In this document: one piece after another, positions 26,151 to 36,330 of the stretch | Numbering within the stretch: position 1 is the first letter of the stretch | How the letters are laid out: the number at the start of each line of letters is the position of its first letter | Assembly (NCBI RefSeq): GCF_014297365.1 | Contig: NZ_JACOQD010000001.1 | Location: forward strand, 1,550,001-1,614,000 | Reading direction: 5' to 3' | Origin: Winogradskyella echinorum | Lineage (GTDB): Bacteria > Bacteroidota > Bacteroidia > Flavobacteriales > Flavobacteriaceae | Length of the DNA stretch: 64,000 nucleotides | Position numbers and translations under genes: made by a program | Notes under the pieces: model-generated | Seen by the model: the letters and a program-made list of their open reading frames with translations, nothing else | What the model was told of the DNA's origin: nothing | The model's database searches: none

Positions 26151-27944
26151 ATGTCAGCAACAGTAGATACACACGGTCACGACGATCACGACGTACATCA
26201 TCATAAAGAAACTTTTGTAACTAAATATATATTTAGTCAAGATCATAAAATGATTGCAAAGCAGTACCTTATTACAGGTACAATAATGGGTGTTATTGGT
26301 GTTTTAATGTCAATAATGTTCCGTATGCAAATTGCATGGCCAGAAGAGCCAAATGTATTATTTGAAGCTTTATTAGGTAAATGGGCACCAGGAGGTGTTA
26401 TGGATGCAGATATTTATTTAGCACTCGTAACAATACATGGTACTATAATGGTTTTCTTTGTATTAACTGCAGGTTTAAGTGGTACATTTAGTAACCTCTT
26501 AATTCCATTGCAGATTGGTGCAAGAGACATGGCATCGGGCTTTTTAAATATGGTTTCTTACTGGTTATTTTTCTTGTCTAGTGTAATAATGATTATTTCG
26601 TTATTTGTAGAAGCAGGTCCTGCAGCAGCAGGTTGGACAATCTATCCACCGCTTTCGGCATTGCCTATGGCGCAAGGAGGATCTGGTATGGGTATGACCT
26701 TATGGTTAGTATCTATGGCAATTTTTATTGCATCATCTCTACTAGGTTCATTGAACTATATTGTTACTGTAATAAACTTACGTACTAAAGGTATGTCAAT
26801 GACAAGATTGCCATTAACAATTTGGGCATTCTTTGTAACGGCAGTTATTGGCGTAATTTCATTCCCAGTATTATTATCTGCAGCGCTATTATTAATAATG
26901 GATAGAAGTTTTGGAACATCATTCTTCTTATCAGATATATTTATTCAAGGCGAAGTATTACATTATCAAGGTGGTTCACCTGTATTATTTGAACACCTAT
27001 TTTGGTTCTTAGGTCACCCTGAAGTATACATTGTATTATTACCAGCATTAGGTATTACCTCAGAAATTATTGCAACAAATTCACGTAAACCAATATTCGG
27101 ATATCGTGCCATGGTTGCTTCAATTTTAGCAATTGCATTCTTATCTACAATTGTTTGGGGTCACCATATGTTTATTTCAGGAATGAATCCATTCTTAGGT
27201 TCTGTATTTACATTTACAACCTTATTAATTGCCATTCCTTCTGCAGTAAAAGCATTTAACTATATAACCACTCTCTGGAAAGGTAACTTACAGATGAATC
27301 CGGCCATGCTGTTTTCAATCGGGTTAGTTTCTACATTTATTACAGGTGGATTAACAGGAATTATTTTAGGGGATAGTGCGTTAGATATTAATGTACACGA
27401 TACGTATTTTGTAGTAGCGCACTTCCATTTAGTAATGGGTATATCTGCTCTTTATGGAATGTTTGCAGGTATTTATCATTGGTTCCCTAGAATGTTTGGT
27501 AGAATGCTAAATAAAAACCTAGGTTATTTGCATTTCTGGGTAACAGCAATATGTGCTTATGGTGTATTCTTTCCAATGCACTTTATAGGTATGGCTGGTT
27601 TACCAAGACGTTATTATACAAACTCAAATTTCCCATTATTTGATGATACTGCAAATGCCAATGTTGTTATAACAATGTTTGCTATTGTAGGTGGTATTTT
27701 CCAATTGGTATTCTTATACAATTTCTTTAGCAGTATGTTCTTTGGTAAAAAAGCACCACAGAACCCATGGAAATCTAACACCTTAGAGTGGACGGCACCA
27801 GTAAAACATATACATGGTAACTGGCCAGGAAAAATTCCTCATGTTTACAGATGGTCTTATGATTACAGTAAGCCAGGACACGATGATGACTTTGTACCTC
27901 AGAATGTACCAATGAAAGAAGGTGAAGAGGAACTACATCATTAA
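26151..27944 (+). CDS. coxA: Cytochrome c oxidase subunit I
   Basis: 597 residues with at least twelve membrane helices. Heme and copper ligands are visible: 'IHGTIMVFF' (low-spin heme His), 'GHPEVYI' (CuB His and cross-linked Tyr), 'WGHHMF' (CuB His pair) and 'HDTYFVVAHFHLVMG' (heme a3 and low-spin heme His). The Tyr after HPEV marks an A-type oxidase. The N-terminus is His-rich ('THGHDDHDVHHHKE'). It is the last gene before a strong terminator, and subunits III and IV are encoded about 28 kb downstream in this window. Confidence 0.97.
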   Translation: MSATVDTHGHDDHDVHHHKETFVTKYIFSQDHKMIAKQYLITGTIMGVIGVLMSIMFRMQIAWPEEPNVLFEALLGKWAPGGVMDADIYLALVTIHGTIMVFFVLTAGLSGTFSNLLIPLQIGARDMASGFLNMVSYWLFFLSSVIMIISLFVEAGPAAAGWTIYPPLSALPMAQGGSGMGMTLWLVSMAIFIASSLLGSLNYIVTVINLRTKGMSMTRLPLTIWAFFVTAVIGVISFPVLLSAALLLIMDRSFGTSFFLSDIFIQGEVLHYQGGSPVLFEHLFWFLGHPEVYIVLLPALGITSEIIATNSRKPIFGYRAMVASILAIAFLSTIVWGHHMFISGMNPFLGSVFTFTTLLIAIPSAVKAFNYITTLWKGNLQMNPAMLFSIGLVSTFITGGLTGIILGDSALDINVHDTYFVVAHFHLVMGISALYGMFAGIYHWFPRMFGRMLNKNLGYLHFWVTAICAYGVFFPMHFIGMAGLPRRYYTNSNFPLFDDTANANVVITMFAIVGGIFQLVFLYNFFSSMFFGKKAPQNPWKSNTLEWTAPVKHIHGNWPGKIPHVYRWSYDYSKPGHDDDFVPQNVPMKEGEEELHH

Positions 27945-27990
27945 ATCCCTTTTAATAAATGAGATATCAATTAAAGTGATTCACAATATT

Positions 27991-28021
27991 AAAGCCTTTC
28001 TGAAAACAGAAAGGCTTTTTC
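27991..28021 (+). terminator. Terminator of the act-cox operon
   Basis: AAAGCCTTTCTG pairs with CAGAAAGGCTTT around AAAA, followed by a T-run. It lies about 45 bases after the coxA stop. Confidence 0.85.
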
Positions 28022-28079
28022 GTTATATTTGAGTATTGAATATTAATTTAATGAGATTCCTGTTTTCAGAGAATATGCT

Positions 28080-29102
28080 ATGAACGAAAACCTAAATCCA
28101 TCTAACGATAATTTTAGTCCTGAAGAATTGGATGTCGAAAGAAAGTTAAGACCATTAACTTTTGAAGACTTTACAGGCCAAGATCAGGTATTAGAAAATT
28201 TACTGGTATTTGTTCAAGCTGCTAACCTAAGAGATGAAGCTTTGGACCATACGTTGTTTCATGGACCTCCTGGTTTAGGAAAAACTACTTTAGCTCATAT
28301 TTTAGCTAATGAATTAGATGTTGGCATAAAAGTCACTTCTGGACCAGTTTTAGACAAACCAGGTGATTTAGCTGGATTACTAACTAATCTAGAGGATCGT
28401 GACGTATTATTTATTGATGAAATCCACCGTTTAAGCCCAATTGTAGAAGAGTATTTGTACTCAGCTATGGAAGACTATAAAATTGACATTATGATTGAGT
28501 CTGGCCCAAATGCCAGAACAGTTCAAATCAATTTAAATCCATTTACTTTAGTTGGTGCTACAACGCGCTCTGGTTTACTTACAGCTCCAATGCGAGCCCG
28601 TTTTGGAATAAGCAGTAGACTTCAATATTATAAAACAGATTTATTAACCACGATTGTACAACGTAGTGCATCGATATTAAATGTTCCAATTTCTATGGAA
28701 GCAGCTATTGAAATTGCCGGACGTAGCAGAGGGACACCTAGAATTGCAAATGCTTTATTGAGGAGAGTTAGAGATTTTGCGCAAATAAAAGGTGATGGTA
28801 AAATTGATATTAAAATTGCAAAGTTTTCTCTTGAAGCATTGAATGTAGATACTCATGGTTTGGATGAAATGGATAACAAAATCCTAACTACTATTATCGA
28901 TAAATTTAAAGGAGGGCCTGTTGGAATAAGTACAATTGCAACAGCTGTAAGTGAGAGTACAGAAACTATAGAAGAAGTTTACGAACCCTTTTTAATACAA
29001 CAAGGCTTTATAATGCGCACACCAAGAGGCCGTGAGGTAACAGAACAAGCATATAAGCATTTAGGGAAAATAAAAGGACCGACTCAAGGAGGTTTATTTT
29101 AG
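28080..29102 (+). CDS. ruvB: Holliday junction branch migration ATPase RuvB
   Basis: 340 residues, the normal length. Walker A is 'GPPGLGKTT' (about 62-70) and Walker B 'VLFIDEIHR' (about 114); '[18 protein letters not shown]' holds sensor and arginine-finger residues. The winged-helix C-terminus ('[15 protein letters not shown]', '[14 protein letters not shown]') is intact. RuvB drives branch migration with RuvA, which is encoded about 14 kb downstream in this window rather than beside it. Confidence 0.97.
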   Translation: MNENLNPSNDNFSPEELDVERKLRPLTFEDFTGQDQVLENLLVFVQAANLRDEALDHTLFHGPPGLGKTTLAHILANELDVGIKVTSGPVLDKPGDLAGLLTNLEDRDVLFIDEIHRLSPIVEEYLYSAMEDYKIDIMIESGPNARTVQINLNPFTLVGATTRSGLLTAPMRARFGISSRLQYYKTDLLTTIVQRSASILNVPISMEAAIEIAGRSRGTPRIANALLRRVRDFAQIKGDGKIDIKIAKFSLEALNVDTHGLDEMDNKILTTIIDKFKGGPVGISTIATAVSESTETIEEVYEPFLIQQGFIMRTPRGREVTEQAYKHLGKIKGPTQGGLF

Positions 29103-29140
29103 CCCAATTTATTATTCTGAATTCGTTTCAGAATACCATA

Positions 29141-30067
29141 ATGATAAACAACAAAACTAAATATACAGAACTCATTAGATCCGAAGCCAAACGCCTCGGA
29201 TTTTTGTCTTGTGGTATTAGTAAAGCTGAATTCTTAGAAGAAGAAGCACCTCGTCTCGAAAAATGGTTGAAGAATAATGCTCATGGCGAAATGCGTTATA
29301 TGGAAAACCATTTCGATAAGCGCTTAGATCCAACGTTATTAGTAGAAGGTTCTAAAAGTGTAGTGTCCCTGCTACTGAATTATTACCCTTCTGAAATTCA
29401 AACCGAAGATTCCTATAAGCTTTCAAAATATGCTTATGGCACAGATTATCACTTCGTTATTAAAGACAAACTAAAATCATTATTACAGTTTATTCAAGAT
29501 GAAATTGGTGAGGTTGGTGGCAGAGCATTTGTAGATTCAGCACCAGTTTTAGATAAAGCTTGGGCTGCAAAATCGGGTTTAGGTTGGATTGGGAAACATT
29601 CCAATTTACTAACCCAACAAGTCGGTTCTTTCTATTTCATTGCAGAATTAATTATTGATCTAGAATTAGATTACGATTATCCAGTAACTGACCATTGTGG
29701 CACGTGCACAGCCTGTATTGATGCGTGCCCAACAGAAGCCATAACGGAACCTTATGTGGTTGATGGTAGCAAATGTATTTCGTATTTCACCATAGAACTC
29801 AAAGAAAACATACCAACAGAATTTAATGGAAAATTTGATGATTGGATGTTCGGTTGTGATGTGTGTCAAGATGTTTGCCCCTGGAATCGCTTTTCTAAAT
29901 CGCATAGTGAACCTTTATTCAATCCACATCCAGATTTATTATCCATGACCAAAAAAGACTGGGAAGAAATTACAGAAGATACGTTTAGAAAAGTGTTTAA
30001 AAAATCAGCAGTAAAGCGTACAAAGTTTTCTGGGTTGAAGCGGAATATTGATTTTATTAAAGACTAG
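29141..30067 (+). CDS. queG: Epoxyqueuosine reductase QueG
   Basis: 308 residues. QueG performs the last step of queuosine synthesis, reducing epoxyqueuosine in tRNA with cobalamin and two [4Fe-4S] clusters. Visible are the cluster motifs '[15 protein letters not shown]' and '[11 protein letters not shown]', with a further Cys in '[11 protein letters not shown]'. Cobalamin-domain features are '[10 protein letters not shown]' and '[26 protein letters not shown]'. Length is at the short end of the family, without the C-terminal HEAT repeats. It shares its stop region with the minus-strand regulator: CTAG at 30064-30067 gives a TAG stop on both strands. Confidence 0.95.
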   Translation: MINNKTKYTELIRSEAKRLGFLSCGISKAEFLEEEAPRLEKWLKNNAHGEMRYMENHFDKRLDPTLLVEGSKSVVSLLLNYYPSEIQTEDSYKLSKYAYGTDYHFVIKDKLKSLLQFIQDEIGEVGGRAFVDSAPVLDKAWAAKSGLGWIGKHSNLLTQQVGSFYFIAELIIDLELDYDYPVTDHCGTCTACIDACPTEAITEPYVVDGSKCISYFTIELKENIPTEFNGKFDDWMFGCDVCQDVCPWNRFSKSHSEPLFNPHPDLLSMTKKDWEEITEDTFRKVFKKSAVKRTKFSGLKRNIDFIKD

Positions 30068-31092
30068 TTTTTTGTTGAACCTCTTTTAATAAGCTTTGTT
30101 TCTAATTCTATAGTTTTTAATTTTATAGGTGAATTTTGTTTTCTGTTTTTAATCTCCTTATATAAAAGTTTAAAGGCTTCTTTACCCATTTCATATCCAG
30201 GTTGGTTGATTGTGGTTAAAGTAGGTGATATAACAGAAGACATAAACCAATTACTAAAACCAACGACAGAAATATCCTCAGGGATCTTAATTCCTAATTT
30301 GTTAAATTCAGTAATAGCACCAATAGCCACCATATCTGTATTAATAAAAATACCATCTACATCTGTATGGTCGTTTAACAATTTTCTCGCACTCTCTTTA
30401 CCTTCTTCAAAGCTATTGTCACCACATTCACAGATATAGACTAAAGATGGATCATAAGGCAAACCGTTATCTGTTAGAGCTTTTTTATAACCTAAAAAAC
30501 GATCAATTGAATTTTGTGGTAAAAGTGGCCCTCTAAAGTGTGCAATACGCTTACAGCCAGTGTCAATTAAATGCTGTGTAGCCGTATAAGCTGCTTTACG
30601 ATCATTAATTATAACCTTAGAACAATTAACGATTTTTGCAATTTTGTCAAACATTACCAGAGGTAAGTCTTGTGAAATTAAATCATTAAGGTGTTTAAAA
30701 TTACCAGTTCCATTAGCAAGAGAAATAAGGATGCCATCTACTCTTTTGCTTAATAATAAATCAATTTGTTTCTTTTCAAGTTCATAAGATTCATTGGATT
30801 GAAGAATTATAACCAGATAACCTTTTTTTTCAGCTCTAGCAATAATTCCCTTAATTACACTTGAAAAAAAATGATGTACAACTTCAGGAATTATAAGACC
30901 TATTGTTTTTGATTCTTTAGTTCTGAGATTAACTGCAAATGCATTTGGTTTGTAGTTGAGAAGATCTACAGTTTCCTTTACCAAGCGTTTAGTCTTTTTA
31001 CTAACATCTGGGTAATCTTTTAGGGCTTTTGAAACTGTTGAAACAGACATATTTAATGTTTCAGCAATTTGTTTTAGGGTTACGGGTTTCAT
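30064..31092 (-). CDS. LacI-family transcriptional regulator of the sugar locus
   Basis: 342 residues from the ATG at 31092. An upstream in-frame extension to 31206 is rejected because it would run through the operators and lacks family similarity. The N-terminal helix-turn-helix is '[28 protein letters not shown]', followed by the hinge '[20 protein letters not shown]' and a periplasmic-binding-protein-like effector domain (about 60-335). Twin palindromes of the LacI type lie immediately upstream. It is divergent from the TonB receptor-transporter-kinase-phosphorylase genes, so it most likely controls them, probably as a sucrose-responsive repressor. Confidence 0.93.
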   Translation of the reverse strand: MKPVTLKQIAETLNMSVSTVSKALKDYPDVSKKTKRLVKETVDLLNYKPNAFAVNLRTKESKTIGLIIPEVVHHFFSSVIKGIIARAEKKGYLVIILQSNESYELEKKQIDLLLSKRVDGILISLANGTGNFKHLNDLISQDLPLVMFDKIAKIVNCSKVIINDRKAAYTATQHLIDTGCKRIAHFRGPLLPQNSIDRFLGYKKALTDNGLPYDPSLVYICECGDNSFEEGKESARKLLNDHTDVDGIFINTDMVAIGAITEFNKLGIKIPEDISVVGFSNWFMSSVISPTLTTINQPGYEMGKEAFKLLYKEIKNRKQNSPIKLKTIELETKLIKRGSTKN

Positions 31093-31111
31093 AATAGAAG
31101 AAAAATAATAG

Positions 31112-31119
31112 CAAATATA
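31112..31119 (-). promoter_or_regulatory. Possible -7 box of the LacI-type regulator gene
   Basis: TATATTTG on the minus strand fits TAnnTTTG and lies 20 bases before the regulator start. No clear -33 TTTG is seen, but operator 1 occupies the region just upstream where it should be, which would allow autorepression. Confidence 0.4.
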
Positions 31120-31126
31120 ATAAAAT

Positions 31127-31160
31127 CGAAAACGTTTTCGGTGAAACGAAAACGTTTTCG
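31127..31160. promoter_or_regulatory. Twin LacI-type operators
   Basis: Two perfect 14-base palindromes CGAAAACGTTTTCG, at 31127-31140 and 31147-31160, have centres 20 bases apart, about two helical turns, so two dimers would sit on the same DNA face. The central ACGT flanked by AAA/TTT is the classic LacI/PurR/CcpA-family operator form. They lie between the regulator and the TonB receptor gene and presumably regulate both. Confidence 0.85.
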
Positions 31161-31170
31161 ATGAGAATTC

Positions 31171-31202
31171 TTTATTTTTTTTTACACATAAATATAAATT
31201 TG
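31171..31202 (+). promoter_or_regulatory. Probable promoter of the sugar-locus receptor gene
   Basis: TTTA at 31171-31174 (one off consensus) and TAAATTTG at 31195-31202, spaced 20 bases. Operator 2 ends ten bases upstream of the -33 element, so regulator binding could block polymerase or, less usually, help it. Confidence 0.5.
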
Positions 31203-31246
31203 ACAAATATTAAGCTAATAAAATACTAATTAAACAACTTGATGAA

Positions 31247-33877
31247 ATGAAATCAATAAACAACAAAATGTATTTGCTATTACTGTTTACAATGATAACA
31301 GTGGTGGTTTCTGCGCAAAGCAGTATCTCAGGTATCGTTAAAGATACTGAAGGTATGACTCTTCCTGGTGTAAATGTAATTTTAGAAGGTACATCAAAAG
31401 GTGCTGTATCTGATATGGATGGAAATTATATAATTTCTAATGTAGAAAACGGAACTTATACAATAATAGGTTCATATTTAGGATTTAAAACATTTAAAAA
31501 ATCTATTACAATTGATGGTAGTGACATTACTGTTGATATTACTATGGCGGAGGATGCGGAATCATTAGATCAGGTGGTGATAACAGGTGTTGTAAACCCA
31601 AAATCTAAACTAGAGTCGAGTGTCTCTGTTTCCACAATAGACGCTAAACTAATCGAACAAGCTGCGCCAAGAAGTGCTGGTGAACTTTTTAGAAATGTTC
31701 CAGGTATTCGTGCAGAATCATCAGGTGGTGAAGGTAATGCCAATTTTAATGTGCGTGGTGTACCAGTTTCTTCTGGTGGTTCAAGATATTTTCAAATTCA
31801 AGAAGATGGTTTACCATTAAATTTATTTGGTGATACATCTTTTGGAAATTCTGATAATTTTTTAAGAATAGACTCAAATATAGCAAGAGTTGAAGCTATA
31901 AGAGGTGGTTCTGCATCTACGCAAACTTCAAATGGTCCTGCAGGTATTATCAACATGATTAGTAAAACTGGTTCTACAGAAGGTGGTTCTATAGCGACTA
32001 CATTTGGAGTGGATTACCAGACAAGCAGATTAGATTTTGAATATGGTACACCATTAGGTAATGGTTTGTCTTATCATATTGGTGGATTTATGAGAAATGG
32101 TGAAGGACCAAGAGAAATTGGTTACCAAGGAAATAAAGGTGGACAATTTAAAGCAAATATTACTAAACGATTTGAAAGTGGTTATGTACGTGTGTATACC
32201 AAATTTTTAAATGACAAATCAGTAATGTATTTACCAATGCCAATGCTATTAGAGGGTGATAATGACGATCCTACATATTCTAACTTACCTGGATTTGATA
32301 TAACATCAGATGCTGTGCAATCAGCATATTTACAGCAAAGTGCAGGTACATCTCCATTTACTGGTGAAAATCATACTAATGATGTTAGGAATGGTAATAA
32401 CCCAATATCAAAATCAATTGGTGCTGAATTCTCGTTTACATTACCTAACGATTGGACGTTAACAGGTAAAGCAAGATATTCTAATAATAGTGGTCAATGG
32501 GTTGCTCCATTTACAGCTGCTGTTGGTACAGTTGCAGATATCGAGGCAACTGCCAGAGATGCTGCAGGTGCTGGTGCAGAACCATTAGTTTATGCAGATG
32601 GTGCTAGAGAAGCTTTTAATCCATCAAATGGATTAGCACAAATTATACATATGTTCGATGTAACTGTAGATGATTTAAGTAACTTTTTTAGTGACGTAAA
32701 AGTGTCTAAAAAAATTGGCGATAATGTTGGTGTTACTGCTGGTTTATTTACTGCAACACAAAATACTAAAATAGGATGGCAATGGAGCTCTTTTCTTTCT
32801 GAAGTTAAAGGAGGAGGAGATGCAAGGTTAGCTGATTTTGATGGTTTCTCAAGAAATGGTCAATATTCTTATGGTACACCAGTTTGGGGTAACTGTTGTC
32901 AACGTAAGTATAATACTGTGCATACAGTGAATTCACCGTATGTTGGTATAGATGCTGACATTAATGACAAGTTAAACTTTGATGGAAGTGTGCGTTTTGA
33001 GAATGTTAAGGTTAATGGTAATATCGCGGCAGGTCCAACTAGTACTGATTCTTACGATTACAATGGTGATGGTGTTATACAAGGTATTGAGCAAGTTGTA
33101 CCAATCGTATCAGGTGCAGATGGACAAATCGTTAATGATGATTACAACTTTGTATCATATTCTGCTGGTTTAAATTATAAAATAGATGATGGTTCTGCAG
33201 TATTTGCAAGATATAGTGCAGGTGCTTCAGGTAGAGCTGCAGATAGAAATACTTATGGAACAGATGGTAAAGGTGATGTTCAATTTGATGAACTTTCTCA
33301 ACTAGAAGTTGGTTACAAGAAAAGACTTAAAAATGGTGTCCTTAATCTAACAGGTTTTATGAGTAACACTGAAGAAGGAATTAGTAATGAATTAAATAGA
33401 ACTGTTGGTAACCCATTTAAAGCATTGGGTATCGAAGCAGAAACAGCTTTAGCTTTTGGTGAGAACTTCTATGTAAACGGTTCTTTAACTTGGACAAAAG
33501 CAGAAATTGATGGTGGAGCTAATAAAGGTAATACACCAAGAAGACAAGCGGATTTTGTTTATAATTTTTCGCCTTCTTATAATTTCGGTGCAGATAGCAG
33601 ACATTCAGTAGCATTAAGTGTTTTAGGAACATCTAAATCTTATGCTCAAGATGATAATGATTTAGTTATGCCAGGATATGCATATTTTAATTTAATTGGA
33701 AGAGCTGGTTTAACTGAAGGACTTTCTTTAGTGTTAAGTGTAAACAATTTATTTGACACTGTAGGTATTACTGAGGTTGAAGGAAATGGTGATGGTGCTT
33801 TCGGTAGTAATAGATTAGTAAGAGCAAGATCTATTAGTGGTCGTTCTTCAACATTATCTTTACAATATAAATTTTAA
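31247..33877 (+). CDS. TonB-dependent outer-membrane receptor of the sucrose-type locus
   Basis: 876 residues. A signal peptide ends at 'MITVVVSAQ', followed by a carboxypeptidase-like regulatory domain (about 25-105: 'ISGIVKDTEGMTLPGVNVILEGTSKGAVSDMDGNY'), a plug domain (about 115-235, 'SAGELFRNVPGIRAESSGGEGNANFNVRGVP') and a beta-barrel ending in 'STLSLQYKF' with a terminal Phe. There is no SusD partner next to it, so it looks like a receptor working alone, as SuxA does in Xanthomonas. It is the first gene after the twin operators and would import the sugar, inferred to be sucrose, across the outer membrane using TonB energy. Confidence 0.9.
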   Translation: MKSINNKMYLLLLFTMITVVVSAQSSISGIVKDTEGMTLPGVNVILEGTSKGAVSDMDGNYIISNVENGTYTIIGSYLGFKTFKKSITIDGSDITVDITMAEDAESLDQVVITGVVNPKSKLESSVSVSTIDAKLIEQAAPRSAGELFRNVPGIRAESSGGEGNANFNVRGVPVSSGGSRYFQIQEDGLPLNLFGDTSFGNSDNFLRIDSNIARVEAIRGGSASTQTSNGPAGIINMISKTGSTEGGSIATTFGVDYQTSRLDFEYGTPLGNGLSYHIGGFMRNGEGPREIGYQGNKGGQFKANITKRFESGYVRVYTKFLNDKSVMYLPMPMLLEGDNDDPTYSNLPGFDITSDAVQSAYLQQSAGTSPFTGENHTNDVRNGNNPISKSIGAEFSFTLPNDWTLTGKARYSNNSGQWVAPFTAAVGTVADIEATARDAAGAGAEPLVYADGAREAFNPSNGLAQIIHMFDVTVDDLSNFFSDVKVSKKIGDNVGVTAGLFTATQNTKIGWQWSSFLSEVKGGGDARLADFDGFSRNGQYSYGTPVWGNCCQRKYNTVHTVNSPYVGIDADINDKLNFDGSVRFENVKVNGNIAAGPTSTDSYDYNGDGVIQGIEQVVPIVSGADGQIVNDDYNFVSYSAGLNYKIDDGSAVFARYSAGASGRAADRNTYGTDGKGDVQFDELSQLEVGYKKRLKNGVLNLTGFMSNTEEGISNELNRTVGNPFKALGIEAETALAFGENFYVNGSLTWTKAEIDGGANKGNTPRRQADFVYNFSPSYNFGADSRHSVALSVLGTSKSYAQDDNDLVMPGYAYFNLIGRAGLTEGLSLVLSVNNLFDTVGITEVEGNGDGAFGSNRLVRARSISGRSSTLSLQYKF

Positions 33878-33932
33878 GAAAAGAATTTATTATTTGAGTT
33901 AATAATAATTTTTAAGTTTGATTGATTGGTAA

Positions 33933-33970
33933 AAAAGAGTCAGTGCTAAATATTTATCACTGGCTCTTTT
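33933..33970 (+). terminator. Hairpin between the receptor and transporter genes
   Basis: AAAAGAGTCAGTG pairs with CACTGGCTCTTTT (one G-T pair) around a 12-base loop, ending in a short T-run. The position inside an apparent operon suggests partial termination, giving more receptor than cytoplasmic enzymes. Confidence 0.7.
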
Positions 33971-34029
33971 CTTAAAACGACTAATTGAGGGTATCAAATT
34001 AACAACAATTTTTAAAATAAATCAGAACT

Positions 34030-35358
34030 ATGTTAAAGACAAAACCTAAATTAAGCTTCTGGCAAATACTCAATATGAATGTTGGGTTTTTCGGAATTCA
34101 GTATAGCTTTGGTCTACAACAAAGTGCTGTAACACCAATTTATGATTTCTTAGGTGCTAGTCCAGATCAAATTCCGATATTACATCTCGCTGGGCCAGTT
34201 ACAGGATTATTAGTTCAACCTATTATTGGTGCTTTAAGTGATAAAACATGGAGTCCAAAATTCGGAAGAAGAAAGCCATTTTTCTTAATTGGAGCAATTT
34301 TATGTAGTTTAACTCTATTAGCTTTCCCGTTTAGTAGTAGTTTATGGATGGCTGCTGGTTTACTCTGGATTTTAGATGCAGGTAATAATACAGCAATGGA
34401 ACCTTACAGAGCTCTTATTGCAGATAATCTAGATGATGAGCAACAACCTTTAGGTTTTCAAATGCAAAGCTTCTTTACTGGTTTGGGGCAAGTTTTAGCT
34501 AATTTATCATTGTTTATCTTTCCTATGATTTTTATAGGAATGACTGGGTCATTACCAACTTGGGTATATGCTTCCTTTTTCTTAGGAGCGTTTTGTTCTA
34601 TAGCTTCAATATTATGGAGTATTAGTAAAACAAAAGAAATTCCACCAACTGATGAAGAGTTGGCAAAATTAAAAAGTGAAAAACGAAGTGTTTTAGGGCC
34701 CTTGATAGAAATTTTTGCCGCCATAAAAGATATGCCAAAAGTAATGTGGCAGTTAGCATTGGTATATTTATTTCAATGGTATGCTTTATTCTGTTACTGG
34801 CAAAATTCATCAAAAAGTGTTGCCCTTTCTGTTTGGAATGCAACACCTGATAATAAAGAAGCTTATAGTGAGGCAGTAAGCTGGACAGGTCTCGTTAACG
34901 GTTGGTACAATGTGGTTACTTTTTTGGTAGCATTTGCTTTAGTTGGCTTTGCGAAAAAGTACAGTGCAAAAAGGGTGCATGCCTTTTGTTTACTTATAGC
35001 TGCAATAGGTTTTTTAGCTTTCCCTCATATAGAAAACAAAAACTTATTATTTTTTGCAATAACAGGTTTTGGTATTGGATGGGCAAGTATGATGGGTATA
35101 CCATATTTGTTGGTAGTTTCCGAAATTCCAAAAGAAAGGTATGGAGTATATATGGGAATTATTAATATGATGATTGTTGTACCAATGATTTTGCAAACTG
35201 TATCATTCGGTTATATTTTAAAACATTTTTTAAATAATGATCCACGTCAAGCTATAACATTTGCTGGAGTACTTTTAATCATTAGCGCCGTTTTGACGAT
35301 GCTTATTAAGAATAAAAAAACATCAGATACTATTATACCACCATCAACAAGTCACTAA
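34030..35358 (+). CDS. MFS sugar transporter (SLC45/GPH-like), probably sucrose
   Basis: 442 residues with twelve predicted membrane helices. 'GPVTGLLVQPIIGALSDKTWSPKFGRRKPFFLIG' is the conserved loop between helices 2 and 3 with the R-R-P-F motif of sucrose and maltose H+ symporters of the SLC45/GPH group. A central cytoplasmic loop lies near residues 195-230. The neighbours (receptor, kinase, GH13_18 enzyme) support sucrose as substrate; maltose is possible on family grounds alone. It would carry the sugar across the inner membrane intact, as the cytoplasmic phosphorylase requires. Confidence 0.9.
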   Translation: MLKTKPKLSFWQILNMNVGFFGIQYSFGLQQSAVTPIYDFLGASPDQIPILHLAGPVTGLLVQPIIGALSDKTWSPKFGRRKPFFLIGAILCSLTLLAFPFSSSLWMAAGLLWILDAGNNTAMEPYRALIADNLDDEQQPLGFQMQSFFTGLGQVLANLSLFIFPMIFIGMTGSLPTWVYASFFLGAFCSIASILWSISKTKEIPPTDEELAKLKSEKRSVLGPLIEIFAAIKDMPKVMWQLALVYLFQWYALFCYWQNSSKSVALSVWNATPDNKEAYSEAVSWTGLVNGWYNVVTFLVAFALVGFAKKYSAKRVHAFCLLIAAIGFLAFPHIENKNLLFFAITGFGIGWASMMGIPYLLVVSEIPKERYGVYMGIINMMIVVPMILQTVSFGYILKHFLNNDPRQAITFAGVLLIISAVLTMLIKNKKTSDTIIPPSTSH

Positions 35359-35378
35359 AAATCTAATCTAAATTTATT

Positions 35379-36305
35379 ATGAAAAACATAGACATTCTAT
35401 GTGTAGGCGAAGTCCTAATAGATTTTATCGGACATCAAAAAGATGTTCAAATTAATAATACGAGAGATTATCATAGGTATTTAGGAGGTTCACCTACTAA
35501 TGTGGCCATGAATTCGGCAAGGTTAGGATTAAATTCTAAAATGGTAGCCAGTGTTGGCGATGATGGTTTTGGCGAATACATCTTTGAACGATTAAATGAA
35601 GTTAATGTAAATACACAATCCATTTCTAAAATAGAGAAAAAACCAACTAGTGTAATCTTTGTTTCTAGAACTCAAAATACACCAGAATTTATACCTTATC
35701 GCGAGGCGGATTATTTTATTTTAGAAGATCAAATTTCTAGGGAGCTATTAAAATATACTAATATTTTTCATACTACATGCTTTGCTCTTAGTAAAAACCC
35801 TGCTCAATCAACTATATTGACAAAAGCTGAAGAAGCTTTTAACTTAGGCTGTCAGTTAAGTATTGATATTAATTATGCCGATGAGCTTTGGGACGATAAA
35901 GAGGAAGCGCTAAGAGTAATTTCAGCGTATTGCAAATTTAATCCATTAATTAAAATTAGTGAGGACGATATGCTTAGGCTTTTTGAGCGCAAATTACCAC
36001 ACAATGAAATTTTTGAATTTTTTCATAACGAAGGAGTCGACACAATATGTTTAACATTGGGTAGTAAAGGTGTTAAATTAGCTCAAAAAAATAAAGAAAC
36101 TATACAATTACCAGCCATAAAAGTAGATAATGTAATGGATGCCACTGGCGCTGGTGATGCATTTTGGTCTGGATTCTTATTCGCTTACATTAAAGAAAAG
36201 CCTAGTAAGGAATGTCTAGAGGTTGCTTTGCAATTGGCGGCCCTAAAACTTCAAAACGTTGGAAGACTACCAGATAACATCGATATTTTATCTAAACTTT
36301 TATAG
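35379..36305 (+). CDS. PfkB-family carbohydrate kinase, probably fructokinase
   Basis: 308 residues. It begins 'MKNIDILCVGEVLIDFIG' and has the first PfkB signature 'YLGGSPTNVAMNSARLG' (about 32-48) and the second 'DNVMDATGAGDAFWSGFLFA' (about 250-269), including the catalytic Asp in GAGD. Next to a sucrose phosphorylase-like gene, the likely substrate is fructose, giving fructose 6-phosphate. It has no signal peptide and is cytoplasmic. It lies 20 bases after the transporter and 25 before the phosphorylase. Confidence 0.88.
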   Translation: MKNIDILCVGEVLIDFIGHQKDVQINNTRDYHRYLGGSPTNVAMNSARLGLNSKMVASVGDDGFGEYIFERLNEVNVNTQSISKIEKKPTSVIFVSRTQNTPEFIPYREADYFILEDQISRELLKYTNIFHTTCFALSKNPAQSTILTKAEEAFNLGCQLSIDINYADELWDDKEEALRVISAYCKFNPLIKISEDDMLRLFERKLPHNEIFEFFHNEGVDTICLTLGSKGVKLAQKNKETIQLPAIKVDNVMDATGAGDAFWSGFLFAYIKEKPSKECLEVALQLAALKLQNVGRLPDNIDILSKLL

Positions 36306-36330
36306 TAATTATTTACTAAGAATCTAAAAA

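Noticed and set aside
31093-31206. N-terminal extension of the LacI-type regulator
   Set aside because: The in-frame extension reads through both operators and the divergent promoter, and the helix-turn-helix normally starts at the protein's N-terminus, as it does from the ATG at 31092.
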